Source: Desmodus rotundus (taxonomy: Eukaryota > Chordata > Mammalia > Chiroptera > Phyllostomidae). Taken from it: a DNA stretch of 64,000 bases. The translations under genes and the position numbers were made by a program. Below, one piece after another: positions 54,947 to 64,000 of this stretch; the first letter of the stretch is position 1, and each line of letters opens with the position of its first letter. The notes below the pieces were generated by a model that saw only the letters and a program-made list of their open reading frames with translations, ran no database searches and had not been told where the DNA came from. The DNA is taken from positions 97,863,705 through 97,927,704 of the forward strand of contig NC_071398.1 in the NCBI RefSeq assembly GCF_022682495.2, written 5' to 3'.

Positions 54947-55428
54947 TGAGGCCTCTCAGGCAGATTGGTTTTCAGGGAAAAGCCACAGGCTGAGCTGTCA
55001 GCCTGTGTACTGTATTCCTGTTGGCTGAGTCCACCCTTATAAAGGAGTTCCTGGAATCACCTTTCAACCAATGGGCAGGGACCTGCCCTGTCCAATCAGA
55101 ATTGCACAGCCATATCTTCATTTGCATATTTACTGACCAAGCAGAATGGCTCCTTAAGGACCAATCAGAATGCTGGAAGCCAACCAATCAGGACCGTGTA
55201 ATTTGGCCCAATGAAACTGTGTTGAATTTAGAGCCCTTATTTGCATAGAAATGGACCAATCAGGGACTAGGATGGGTAATCCATATAAGCCAGCCTTCGG
55301 TTGTCTTGGGGGAGAGTACTTTCAGTTTTGTCCAGAGGGTGTGTGTCCCAATTTGCAGACTCTTTACCTGAATAGTGTCTCCTTTGCACCTCAGCTTGGG
55401 GATTCCTGTTGGCATTCGATTGGTAACA
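54947..55428 (+). mobile_element. Solo retroviral-type LTR with CCAAT-rich U3
   Basis: A 482-bp block starting TGAGGCCTC and ending GGTAACA has possible 5-bp flanking duplications GTAAC/GCAAC (one mismatch). The U3-like part has six CCAAT boxes (55068, 55092, 55161, 55184, 55208, 55256) and two octamers ATTTGCAT (55120, 55239). A TATA-like ATATAAG lies at 55283-55289, followed by an R/U5-like segment. No primer-binding site or internal genes follow, so it is a solo LTR or fragment, probably ERV1-like. The family is not identified. Confidence 0.7.
55283..55289 (+). promoter_or_regulatory. TATA-like box of the LTR
   Basis: ATATAAG lies 23 bp downstream of the last CCAAT box, at the spacing expected in a retroviral U3. 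Activity is unknown. Confidence 0.5.
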
Positions 55429-55433
55429 GCAAC

Positions 55434-57364
55434 TATTTCTTGCCATCTGTATTTATAGTAATATCCTCAAAAGGTTAAGAAACATATTTTATAAATTGTA
55501 CTTACTCCAGTGTTTAAAAAAACAGTGAATGAATTAAAAGAATGAATGAATAAAGCAACCCAGCACAAGAGTCCAATAATAGTTCCTAGAGAAGATGGGA
55601 TATTAAGGAGGGATGAACCCTTTCTCCCAGTTACCTGAACTCTTCAGCTGCCTGAGCTACTTTGGAGAGGGCTTGCTGGGAACAGGTGCCAACAGATCCC
55701 CAGGGAAGGGCCCTCTGCTTTCAGAAATGTAGGTGCCCCTTGATAAAGTGAAAGAGACCTTCCAGGTTGCTGACTTTTCCCATCATGAAAATGTATTAAA
55801 GAGAAGCCAGAATCCCAAGGTGCCCTCAATGAAAATGGAGTCCCCATGTGGGAGAAAACAGGGCACAGAGATTTCTTTGCAGAAAAAAGAATCACTGCTG
55901 TGTGGGCCGGGAAATTCTTCTACTTCAGAGTCATCCACTCTGGAATGTACGAGGGGAAATAGTCTTAGTAGGCTCTTGACTCAGCACGGCCTGGAATTGA
56001 TGTTTGGGGCTGTTCGGCAAGGTCCTGGGGCATTTAGATTCACAGCAGTCTGAGCCCAGTTGCACACGCCCGCGGGTATCAGTACAAGCCTTAAATCAGA
56101 ACCACCCGGTGCACCCCCGCCCCTCGGCCTGGCTCCGCGTCCTCCCCCTTCCCCTGCAGGCTCATTAAGGCCTTTCCCAGTGCAGAGACACTGCATTTTG
56201 GGGACTGGTGGAGTGTTTGATATTTTCCACTCTGCGTGTCAAGGGCATTTACAGTCGGCGTCAGAATGTTATGTCGGTCTGCGGAGGCACTTTGAAGTGC
56301 TCGTGGTAGAGGCCACATGTGCAGGCAAGATGTGCCTCCTCCGCATCCCAGAGGTTCCTGCTCAGGCTTTCCCAGCATCATGTGACAATGAACAACACCG
56401 CTTAACCCTTTACTTCTTGGTATAGCTGCTTATGCTTAGTCTTATTACCATGAAGGGGGTACTTCCTCCTCCTCCATCGCAGCTTTGGAGATGGCCTGGA
56501 GGCCTCTCTCCTTGCCTTCTGGTCAGCCCTTATAGGCACTGTTTTGTGTCTGTTTTGGCTACCACTCTACATGAACTTGGGTGTAGAAATGTGTTTCCAA
56601 AGAGTACACGCAGAGCAGAGGCATACATGGTAACACATGGTGACACTGTCCAGGTGGGCAGAGCCCAGCTGCCCTTGACAGAACCGGTTCAGAGATGCTC
56701 CGCCTCCTCCGGCAGCAGGGGGCTGCAGATGGAGTCATTGGTTCTTTCATTTCATTAAATGATCATTCACAGGCAGCCCTGCAAAAGCCACTTGACCTAT
56801 TCCAGAAAAGTCTGGACACCTGAGACCCTGAAGGGAAATATATATATATATATTTATATATATAAATATATATATATATTTAAGACTTTAGAGGAAACAT
56901 TATCAGCTGACCTCAGTGTCTTACTTAGTTATGTGGTTTGGCTCATGCAACAGAGTAGGGCTGAGATTGATGACTTGCAAAGCTTTTTCATGTTGGAGGT
57001 TCAGCAATGCTCAGCTCTCAGCTATCCCGGAAAGGTCTTGAACTTGGCAGGATGGGCTGGGTGGAGACAGAGGGCTCCTCTCAGATATAGTGGGCGTCAG
57101 TATCTCTTGGGATCAGTTTGTATTCGCAAGGCATTTGGCAATGCAGTGAGAACAAAAGAATTTTTAATGGACATGAGTCATTTCAGGCACTCCAATATTG
57201 AGACCTTTTGGCAAAAGTACCTTGGGCTCTACTCCATCACCCAGACGGGTCTCTGGAGATATTTGTTATATATGGAATTATCCCCTGCAATAATGGCCAT
57301 GCTTCTTCATTTTAACTTAGGAATCTGAAGAAAGTAAGAATCCTGCCTTAATATTATACTATTA
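55434..57364. other. Unassigned stretch, with a small CpG-rich patch
   Basis: No repeat or gene recognised apart from the AT microsatellite. 56065-56150 holds about eight CpG in 85 bp, too short for a CpG island. The 189-codon frame at 56759-57328 reads through the microsatellite as an Ile-Tyr run and shows no domain. The 121-codon frame at 56060-56425 faces a 96-codon minus frame. Confidence 0.45.
56837..56882. repeat. (AT)n microsatellite, near-palindromic
   Basis: About 46 bp of AT/TA with TTT and AAA interruptions arranged almost symmetrically. Confidence 0.97.
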
Positions 57365-57548
57365 GGTAGTAATAACGATACACTGTGCCAGGCAGTGTGC
57401 TAGGCATTCACAGGCTAAGTAAAACATTATCTTATTTAAGGCTAATAATAATCCTATCATCTGCATCTGAAACTCAGAAGTTAATAAGGTGTACAAGGTC
57501 ATATTAGAAAACGGAGGATCTGGGACATGGACCCAAACATCCGGAGTC
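57365..57548 (-). repeat. MIR SINE, antisense
   Basis: ACACTGTGCCAGGCAGTGTG, CTAGGCATTCACAGGC, ACATTATCTTATTTAAGGCT, AACTCAGAAGTTAATAAGG and GGATCTGGGACATGGACCCA follow the MIR complement. Confidence 0.8.
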
Positions 57549-57550
57549 TA

Positions 57551-59654
57551 ATTAACATCTGTGTTACAATAGCGCAATTCTTCCAGTTCGTGGTCAGAGT
57601 CAGTAACTGGTCAGAGTCAGTGACTTTTTGATCTCCGAAGACAACTCCTGGGCTGCTGCCTGCCATTAACCCACATTTCCCCTGGCTGTGCCTCAGGACT
57701 GTTTCATAAATACCTCCTGAATGAAGGAATGAGTACATGGCAGGTGACAAACCTGGGAACCTCACCGAAGCCTAGATGTCTGTAACGAGAGCCAGCCCTG
57801 AGCCACCCCCAGCACAAGAAGGACATTTTCCCAAAGCAGCCAGGAGATCAAATCCTTTGGAGTCAGGGATCCATGTTTCGCTGTCCAGAAATCCCTCTCA
57901 GATAGTCGGACTCCTCAGCCCCCAGCACTGCTTCCTTCCTGTGCCACAGGCTCCGAGCTTCAGTGGCCTGCCTACAGTCAGGCACAAGATGGAAGAGGAG
58001 AGTGCTGACTTCCACAGCTCATTAGAATACCTTTGCTGTTTGCATTTGCTGTGCATGGGTCCAAGGCCTTTCCTGATAAACAGGGTGTTTGCACTCCTGT
58101 GAAGAGCCTGACCGAAGTTAGAAGAATGAAGTGACCAAAAGGAGGGAGTTAAGTGTTTTGTTGCAAAGATGTCTTATCCTGCGTCCCTAGGAGGGCAGCT
58201 AGCATGGGATTAGGAGAAGGGCATGCTGTGATTTTTTTTGTTTTTGATGTCTTTACATTGGTTGAAATGAGAAACCTTTCCAGTTACCGTGTCCTAGAAA
58301 TAAATGTTTGATATGGAATAGTGTCCAAGTCATGTGATCCCTAAAAAGCCCATTTGGCCCAATGCTTGAATGTGTTTTCAATCAAGAATTGCTACCTCGA
58401 AGTCCCCTCTGTGCCTTTGACTGTGGAGACCTCTATCCAGTAACTTCCTTATAAGGCTTCTCCCTTTATGTGGCTCCCTCTGCTTAACAGAACTAGTTTA
58501 TTTTGCCTCCAGTGTACCAGAAAGAAAGAGATATGTGTTTCTGTTGCTGAATGGATTCATCCAAGTATTTTTGTTTTAGAGCTGAGTTGGCAGCTGATTC
58601 TTACAGGAGAGGTGATTGGCAGCTAAAACAATTTTAAATTAGGCATTTGTCATGATTCAGCCTACTCATAAACCTATAAAAACCCTCAAAACTTAAAGGT
58701 CAAAACTAACAAGACTAAGCTCTGTTTGTTTCTTAAATTAATAAAGACAGTTGGTGGTCCTTTGCCTGCTAGCTGTATTACTACCAAGAAATTTAACCTT
58801 GTCTTTATTCTTTTATTGTCCTTTATTTTCCTCTAAGCTTTTCTATTTGTCTTCTCTTCTTCCCTCTTGCTTCATATTTTCCCATGCTCACTGAGTCATA
58901 TCTTTCACTCTTTATATCCCTGGTTTTTTTCCCACTCAACATTGTGCACAGATTGGGAATAGGTTAGGAAACCAGTGGGAGGTAATGTAGGTTGCAAAAG
59001 ACCCTCCATGTCCAATCTCTGTCTATAGAATCGCTTACTTTCCAGCTAGAAACCTCCCAGCAGCTTCCAACTGAGCTCCTGCCCTCTTTTGCTAATTCTT
59101 TACATCTTCATTTTCATTGTTTTTCTCTTTTTTCCATTCTTTCTTCCTCTTCAATTTTTCTCTGCTTCTTTTCCAAAGAGAATAAAAAGAACGATTATTT
59201 CTTGATTACTGAATCCATGCTAAATACAATGTTGAGCCATTTTAAATGATGTCACTTGGTCATAAATGGAATCCTAAAAGATAAGTGATTGTCTTACCAT
59301 TGTATGGGGGGAAGGAGCGAGTGCCTAGCCCGAGGCAGTGGGAGGTGGAACAGGATCCCACCCATTCTGCCTCATTCCATGCTGTCTTTACAGATCAGCC
59401 TCCATTCTCCACCCTCCCCCGACCTCAGGCCTGAAGGTTTGTTTTGCTTATTACCTGTCAGATCAGCAAATATTTAACATTGTCTTATTGTTTTAACAAT
59501 GGCTGTGCTTTTAAATGAACATACACAAAAATCTATCACTGCTAAGTTTGGGGGATAAAGGAGAAGTTTAAAGTGTGACTTCAAAGCTCTATCTTGATTG
59601 GAAGCACATTTATTATTTTTTCTTTTGTTTTTAGTTTCTAATTATGAGACACTA
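57551..59654. other. Unassigned stretch (2.1 kb)
   Basis: No gene or repeat recognised. A 17-bp tandem duplication lies at 57591-57624. The right half is AT- and pyrimidine-rich. Frames of up to 108 codons have no family resemblance. Confidence 0.5.
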
Positions 59655-59855
59655 AGCATGATTCAGTTGGTTGAGGGTTGTCCCACAAAGTGAAAGGTTG
59701 CTGGTTTGATTCAGGTCAGGGCACAGTCCTGAGTGGTGGGCTGGCCCCCAGTTTGGGCGAATGTGAGAGGCAATGGATCAATGTTTCTCTCTCTCTCTTT
59801 CTCCCTCCCTTTACCTCTCTCTAAAAATAAAGAAGTAAAATCTTAAAAAAAAATA
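59655..59855 (+). mobile_element. Ves SINE, sense
   Basis: AAGCATGATTCAGTTGGTTG (decayed head and A box), GGTTGCTGGTTTGATTCAGG (B box), GGCAATGGATCAATGTTTCT, a CT-rich run and CTCTAAAAATAAAGAAG with a poly-A end. It is more diverged than the 51.2 kb copy. A short TAATTA beside both ends may be the remains of a target duplication. Confidence 0.9.
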
Positions 59856-59869
59856 ATTACATTTTGGAA

Positions 59870-60760
59870 ATATTTTATTTCTCATGTTTACTAACTTCTC
59901 TTTAGCTTTTTATCTACTATTTAAACTATACACTGAGTTTTTAATTTCAATAACTTTTTAAAAATTTTCTTGAAATGAGCCATATTTTTTCAAATATGTC
60001 AGTTTTTTTTCATAATGTTGTATTCATTTGACTTTATTTTTGTATGCTTTCAGCATAATCACTTTATAATTTATATTGTTATCCAATTACCTCAAGTCCT
60101 CAAGGGTTTTAAGCATGCTGTTTGCCTTATTTGTTAACTTTTGTTCATGGCAGATTGTTTCTTTGAATGTTTTGTAATTTTTAATAGAAATGTATCCTTA
60201 TGTGGGATAGAGATTTTTGGTTTTTTGAGAATCTTTTGTACCTGTGGATGGACTTTCAGAGTATTTTTATGTTTGTATCTGCCAAGTGACCCAGAAGAAT
60301 CACTAGCCATGGACCAATTTTATCATTGTTTTCTAAACTTAGGGTTCTAGATCAAGTAGGTTATATAATTTCAATCTAGAACTCCTGCCAGAGAGAATAG
60401 ATTATTTACCCAGAGAGACTCTACTCTCCTCCAAAAGCCCAGATAATGGCATACAAACTTCTTTGCAATGTCTGTATATCTGTTGCAGATTTTTTCCAGT
60501 CCATCCTGTAGTTAACCTTTAAGATTCTGGATCTGTGTAGTTGGTCTTTGTTTTAATACTCTGACTTACATGGTCCCGAGGCATCTTCATCTGTCTCTGT
60601 AAGGCCAATAGAACCCATGTCCCTAGTTTAATTAGAGAAGCAGTCCATATACACACCTCCCAGCATTTTTCCTTTCCCCACTGGTTTTCAGTCTGCCTTC
60701 TGATTCTGGCAGACCTGTGGATTGTCCCTTCTCAGCTGTGACTTCAAAAAAACATGTGCT
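59870..60760 (-). mobile_element. Probable old LINE-1 3' UTR region, antisense
   Basis: The AT-rich sequence has words like GCAGATTGTTTCTTTGAATG, TTTTGTAATTTTTAATAGAA and CTGTTGCAGATTTTTTCCAG. These resemble the complement of L1M-type 3' UTRs. It is strongly decayed, and the boundaries are approximate. Confidence 0.45.
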
Positions 60761-61119
60761 GTATTTTATCTAGCATTTCTATATTTTTGTATTAGATGGG
60801 TTTACAGATTATAAAGGCTGTCAATTTACTAGAACTGTAAGTGATTATTCAATGTCTTAAAACATATTTGAGGCTGAGGTACGAAATGTGCATGATTTGC
60901 ATCTTGTGTTTATTAGAAAAACAAAGAAAAAGCATTAAACTTCCCTATGCTACTTCTTTCTGACCATATTTATTTTTTATAAAAGTCAAGCAGACATAGC
61001 TATTCAACTTGATTTCTCACTGTTAAAAGAATTTCCAAAGTGTTAACTTTACTAGTATGAAGATACTTTCTAGAATATCAAATAATCATAGAATCTCACT
61101 CTATACTGATACCCAGAGG

Positions 61120-61605
61120 TGGAATTTTAAAATCTTTGAAGTTACATAATCTTGGAGAAGTATCTTAATATAGGAACAAAAATCATATCTGTCCCCAAAG
61201 ATTGTTAGAAGAGATAAATGAAAGCGTTGGCCTGGTCGCTTACTTGGTTGGAGTGTCATCCTGCACACCTAAAGGTTGCAGGTTTGATCCCTGGTCAGGG
61301 CGCACACCTAGGTGTGGGTTCAGTCCCTGGTCGGGTGCACATGGGAGGCAACCAATCGTTGTTACTATCTTACATTGATGTTGCTCTCTCTCTCTCTCTC
61401 TCCTACCCTCCTCCATCTCTGTCTCTCCTGTCTCTTTCTCCTTCCCTCCCTCCCTCGTTCCTTTCCTCTCTCTCTAAAATCAATGAACACATCCTTGGGT
61501 GAGGATTTAAAACAAAAGAAGAGATAATTAAAATAAGAAGGTAATATACTTAGTCCAGTGCATGGTCATAGTAAGTATGGAGTAAAAGCAGGAATAATGA
61601 TAATA
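61120..61605 (+). repeat. MIR SINE, sense, split by a Ves SINE
   Basis: The left half (to 61217) has ACATAATCTTGGAGAAGTAT and a core ending AGAAGAGATAA. The right half has TAATATACTTAGTCCAGTGC and ATGGTCATAGTAAGTATGGA. The two halves form one diverged MIR tail once the Ves at 61218-61516 is removed. Confidence 0.6.
61218..61516 (+). mobile_element. Ves SINE, sense, with long CT tract and target duplication
   Basis: GGCCTGGTCGCTTACTTGG (head and A box), GGTTGCAGGTTTGATCCCTG (B box), a second GTTCAGTCCCTGGTCGGG block, then about 90 bp of CT-rich sequence (61385-61478) and an A-rich end. A perfect 11-bp AGAAGAGATAA flanks it at 61207-61217 and 61517-61527. The plus frames of 94 and 71 codons here are SINE sequence, not genes. 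Confidence 0.94.
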
Positions 61606-62959
61606 ATAGTGTTGAAGTAGTATTTGGGCACCTAATTCCAGATGCTACAATATTTTATTGTTAAAAATACATTTACATAAGGTATAAACTCTGAGCAAGT
61701 CACCTGTTTTTTTGTGGCACATGTCAGTTTCCTTCCTCTTTTTATTATTACTTCCATTGGCATAAATCAAGATTGTTACTGGATTTGTCTGTATCTTCAA
61801 TTAGGTATAAAGTAGGAAGTTAGTAAGTAAATTCAACCTGCTCAAAACTAATCACTATGAGATGTTTGATCATAAGGAAGGTCTTTTATGGAGCAATTAT
61901 GCAGATCCTGCAGAAAGTGGTCACCACATTGTCTTGGCTGTGCTATATACAACATACTTAGGAACTGTTTCCATAAAAGCCTTGGCTAGTAGCTTTGTCC
62001 AGTGACCTGGCACTGATGCTGGTATTGGAAGGGTTATAAAGCAGTATTGTGCATGGCAGGATCCTCAGCATAACTCAGCACACACGCCTGCTGTTCCAGA
62101 AGGTCAGACCAAAAGTCTTGGCCAATAATCCATGTTGATTTCTATAATTTATCTCATGAAGGATATTTATTTCAGTAGAATTCATCTCAAAATACATGGT
62201 AAAGTTTCCACTTTTATCTCACATATTCTGGTACAACTAGAATATCTCTCTGCCAATTTTTTTTCCAATAGTGAACTCTAGATACCTTCATGAAGGGAAT
62301 AATGATAACTTGGATGAATGTCATGTCCAAAGTTAAATTTCACCACTTAAAAAAAAGTTAGTCTAAAACAATGCTGTGTGTACAGTATGCACCTTAGATC
62401 CAACTGTAAATGTTTTAATTTCCTTCTATAGTGTCTGGAAGAATCTCAAAGTTTTCAGGTTGTTTTTTGTTTTGGGGGGTACTTTTTTTCGCCTCCTGAG
62501 AAGTGGAGACATGACATAATATTTTAGGCGGCGCATCCCTTTGACCTGGGATAACTTTCCCCCCAAATTTACTTAGCAAACAAGGAGAAAATGCCTTTCC
62601 TGGACTAGAGATACTTGAATCAATGAGACTCTAAAGGAGTTGAATTACATTTCACAATAATGAAAAAGGAGACAACAGTGCATTTCTGGAAATTGTTTCC
62701 TTTAGAGGCATATTTCTTTCCTAGGTGTGCACGTAGATTATACTACTTAGTCTTAGATTCATGAATGTGTGCTTTTGTTGTTGAAAGTCCTTCTCACATG
62801 CCGGTCATGAGTGAGCAAGCCTAAAGTAAATTAATTGAAGAGACAACTTACACTTTATTACCAATAAGGTGTCTCGCTTTGTGGAGAAACTTAGCTGAGC
62901 AGCTACTCCAACTATGTGAACTAATGCAGAATAAAATCCAATATATATCACCCTGTATT
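61606..62959. other. Unassigned stretch
   Basis: No gene or repeat recognised. AT-rich with short homopolymer runs. Confidence 0.5.
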
Positions 62960-63460
62960 GTAATCTTTACACCATTTATTCCACCCTTCTATTTCTTATC
63001 ATCTCCTTGACTCTTCCTCTGTTTAGTTAAGATAACCTCAGCTTCTATAACTCCAAAAGTGACAGAAGTTACCTCATAAAGTCTAAAAGAGGTGTTCTTA
63101 AGCCCTGGCCAGTTCTTGCTCAAGTTGTAATTCAAGTTAAGGACCCAGGTTCCTTTTGTCTCACGTCTGCCATCTTCACCATGTGGCTTCCAAGTTACCA
63201 CTGTACAAGGGAAAAATTATGGAGGTTGAAGCACAGGAAATTTTATGGCCAGATATTGAAGTAGTATATGTCACTTCCGCTCAGATTCCACTGGATGAAA
63301 GCCAGTCATAAGACATACATTTAATGGAGGCTGGAAAACATATCATAAGACATAGATTTAATGGAGGAAAACTTACTCTAACTGCCTGCCCAGGAAGAAA
63401 AGTAAATGGGTTTGGCAAAGAGCTGGCCAGTGTTAAATCACACTGTCTTTGTTTCTGCAT
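62960..63460 (-). mobile_element. Probable MaLR-type LTR, antisense
   Basis: TCTCACGTCTGCCATCTTCA, AAATTTTATGGCCAGATATT, CACTTCCGCTCAGATTCCAC, GCCTGCCCAGGAAGAAAAG and ATGGGTTTGGCAAAGAGCTG match the order of a common mammalian LTR complement that I associate with the MLT1/MaLR group. The family name is uncertain. It contains an internal 25-bp direct repeat. Confidence 0.5.
63306..63367. repeat. 25-bp direct repeat, period 37
   Basis: TCATAAGACATACATTTAAT plus GGAGG (63306-63330) recurs at 63343-63367 with a single C-to-G difference. Confidence 0.92.
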
Positions 63461-64000
63461 CAATCAGTTTTAAATGGGAAGTTTATAGTTTTCCTTAGGA
63501 GGCTACAGTTCTCATTTCTAGCTTTTTGCCAGCTGACGGAGGTGGGGGACTTTGTATTCTAGAAGTCAGGGGAATTAATCTGCACGCAGAAGTTCCTTAT
63601 AGCTCTATGTGTGTTCTAGTCTTTGCAGTCACCTGTGTTAGATCAGAGCCAAGACCAAAAAACAGAGAACTGGAAGCATGAGCCTCCCACATTAGTGGAA
63701 GCATAAAGAAGGGGGCCAGACTGGGTTTGCTGAAGTCCAACTTGGATTGGCCATTGATCTCTAACTCATGGTGTAGGATAAGTAGCTTCAAAAACCGGGC
63801 CAGCTGAATCATTACAACTTCAATTATGTCCATATAAACTGAGATGATTACTTGTAATACTTATAAATTAATTACGAACTTATTCTGGATCTCTGCATAT
63901 ACCTACTCTATTTTCAGATAATTTTGTGTTTCCTGCAAAACTCAGTTTTCATTATGATGTGGACCTGGATCAATGTGACTTCCTATCAACATAATTGAGT
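63461..64000. other. Unassigned stretch to window end
   Basis: Nothing recognised. The 78-codon minus frame at 63597-63833 shows no domain. Confidence 0.5.

Noticed and set aside
56759..57328. 189-codon plus-strand frame, the longest in the window
   Set aside because: It reads through an (AT)n microsatellite as an Ile-Tyr-Lys run, shows no domain or motif, and has no visible promoter or conserved splice context. Length alone is within chance once a stop-poor repeat is included.
61218..61527. 94- and 71-codon plus frames rich in Ser and Leu
   Set aside because: They are translated Ves SINE and its CT-rich tract.
63095..63120. GCCCTGGCCAGTTCTTGCTC as a Ves SINE head
   Set aside because: No A box, B box or CT tail follows. 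It sits within the MaLR-like LTR and is a chance resemblance.
63306..63367. CRISPR-like repeat-spacer unit
   Set aside because: Only two copies in a mammalian LTR, with no array. A simple local duplication explains it.

Overview
This looks like about 64 kb of non-coding nuclear DNA from a bat. The main evidence is five tRNA-derived SINEs of the Ves type (near 9.7, 35.7, 51.2, 59.7 and 61.2 kb), a family restricted to Chiroptera. Young-looking LINE-1 3' ends, old eutherian LINE-1, L2, MIR, MaLR LTRs, a Tigger and two mariner copies fit a placental mammal. I saw no vespertilionid-type Helitron end, but that does not fix the family of bat.

I could not support any protein-coding exon, tRNA, rRNA, snRNA, CpG-island promoter or processed pseudogene. 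The longest open frame (189 codons, 56759-57328) runs through an AT microsatellite. The next longest (182 codons, 15516-16064) runs through a TG/AG microsatellite. Other open frames are short, overlap each other on both strands, or lie in transposon fossils. The window is therefore best read as intergenic or deep intronic sequence. The only protein-like relics are a LINE-1 ORF2 C-terminus, two broken mariner transposases and the start of a Tigger transposase.

Layout: 0-1.7 kb is an old LINE-1. 3.4-6.7 kb holds a LINE-1 3' end, MIR, a MER5A-like piece, a LINE-1 3' end and a MaLR-type LTR. 6.7-16 kb is mostly unassigned, with a Ves SINE, a MIR and an L2. 16.4-18.9 kb is LINE-1 rich and includes a copy with a 5' inversion. 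At 21.0 kb there is a compact palindrome with a triplicated motif. 23.4-27 kb has L2 and MIR. 29.6-30.6 kb is old LINE-1. 34.4-37.1 kb has a Tigger, a Ves, a mariner and a LINE-1. 42.2-44.5 kb has a mariner inside an old LINE-1. 45.7-51.7 kb has MIR and L2 copies, including a MIR nested in a MIR. 54.1-55.4 kb has an L2 split by a LINE-1, then a solo LTR with six CCAAT boxes. 59.7-63.5 kb has Ves SINEs, an old LINE-1 and a MaLR-like LTR.

Nested insertions give a relative order: L2, MIR and old LINE-1 first, mariner later, Ves and young LINE-1 last. Several AT-rich, repeat-free blocks (near 14.6, 31.7, 52.4 and 53.1 kb) could be conserved regulatory DNA, but that needs alignment to test. I found no convincing new multi-gene system. 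The most distinctive items are the 21.0 kb palindrome, the inverted LINE-1, the 9.5 kb hairpin and the CCAAT-rich LTR. Repeat family names come from remembered consensus patterns and were not checked by search.
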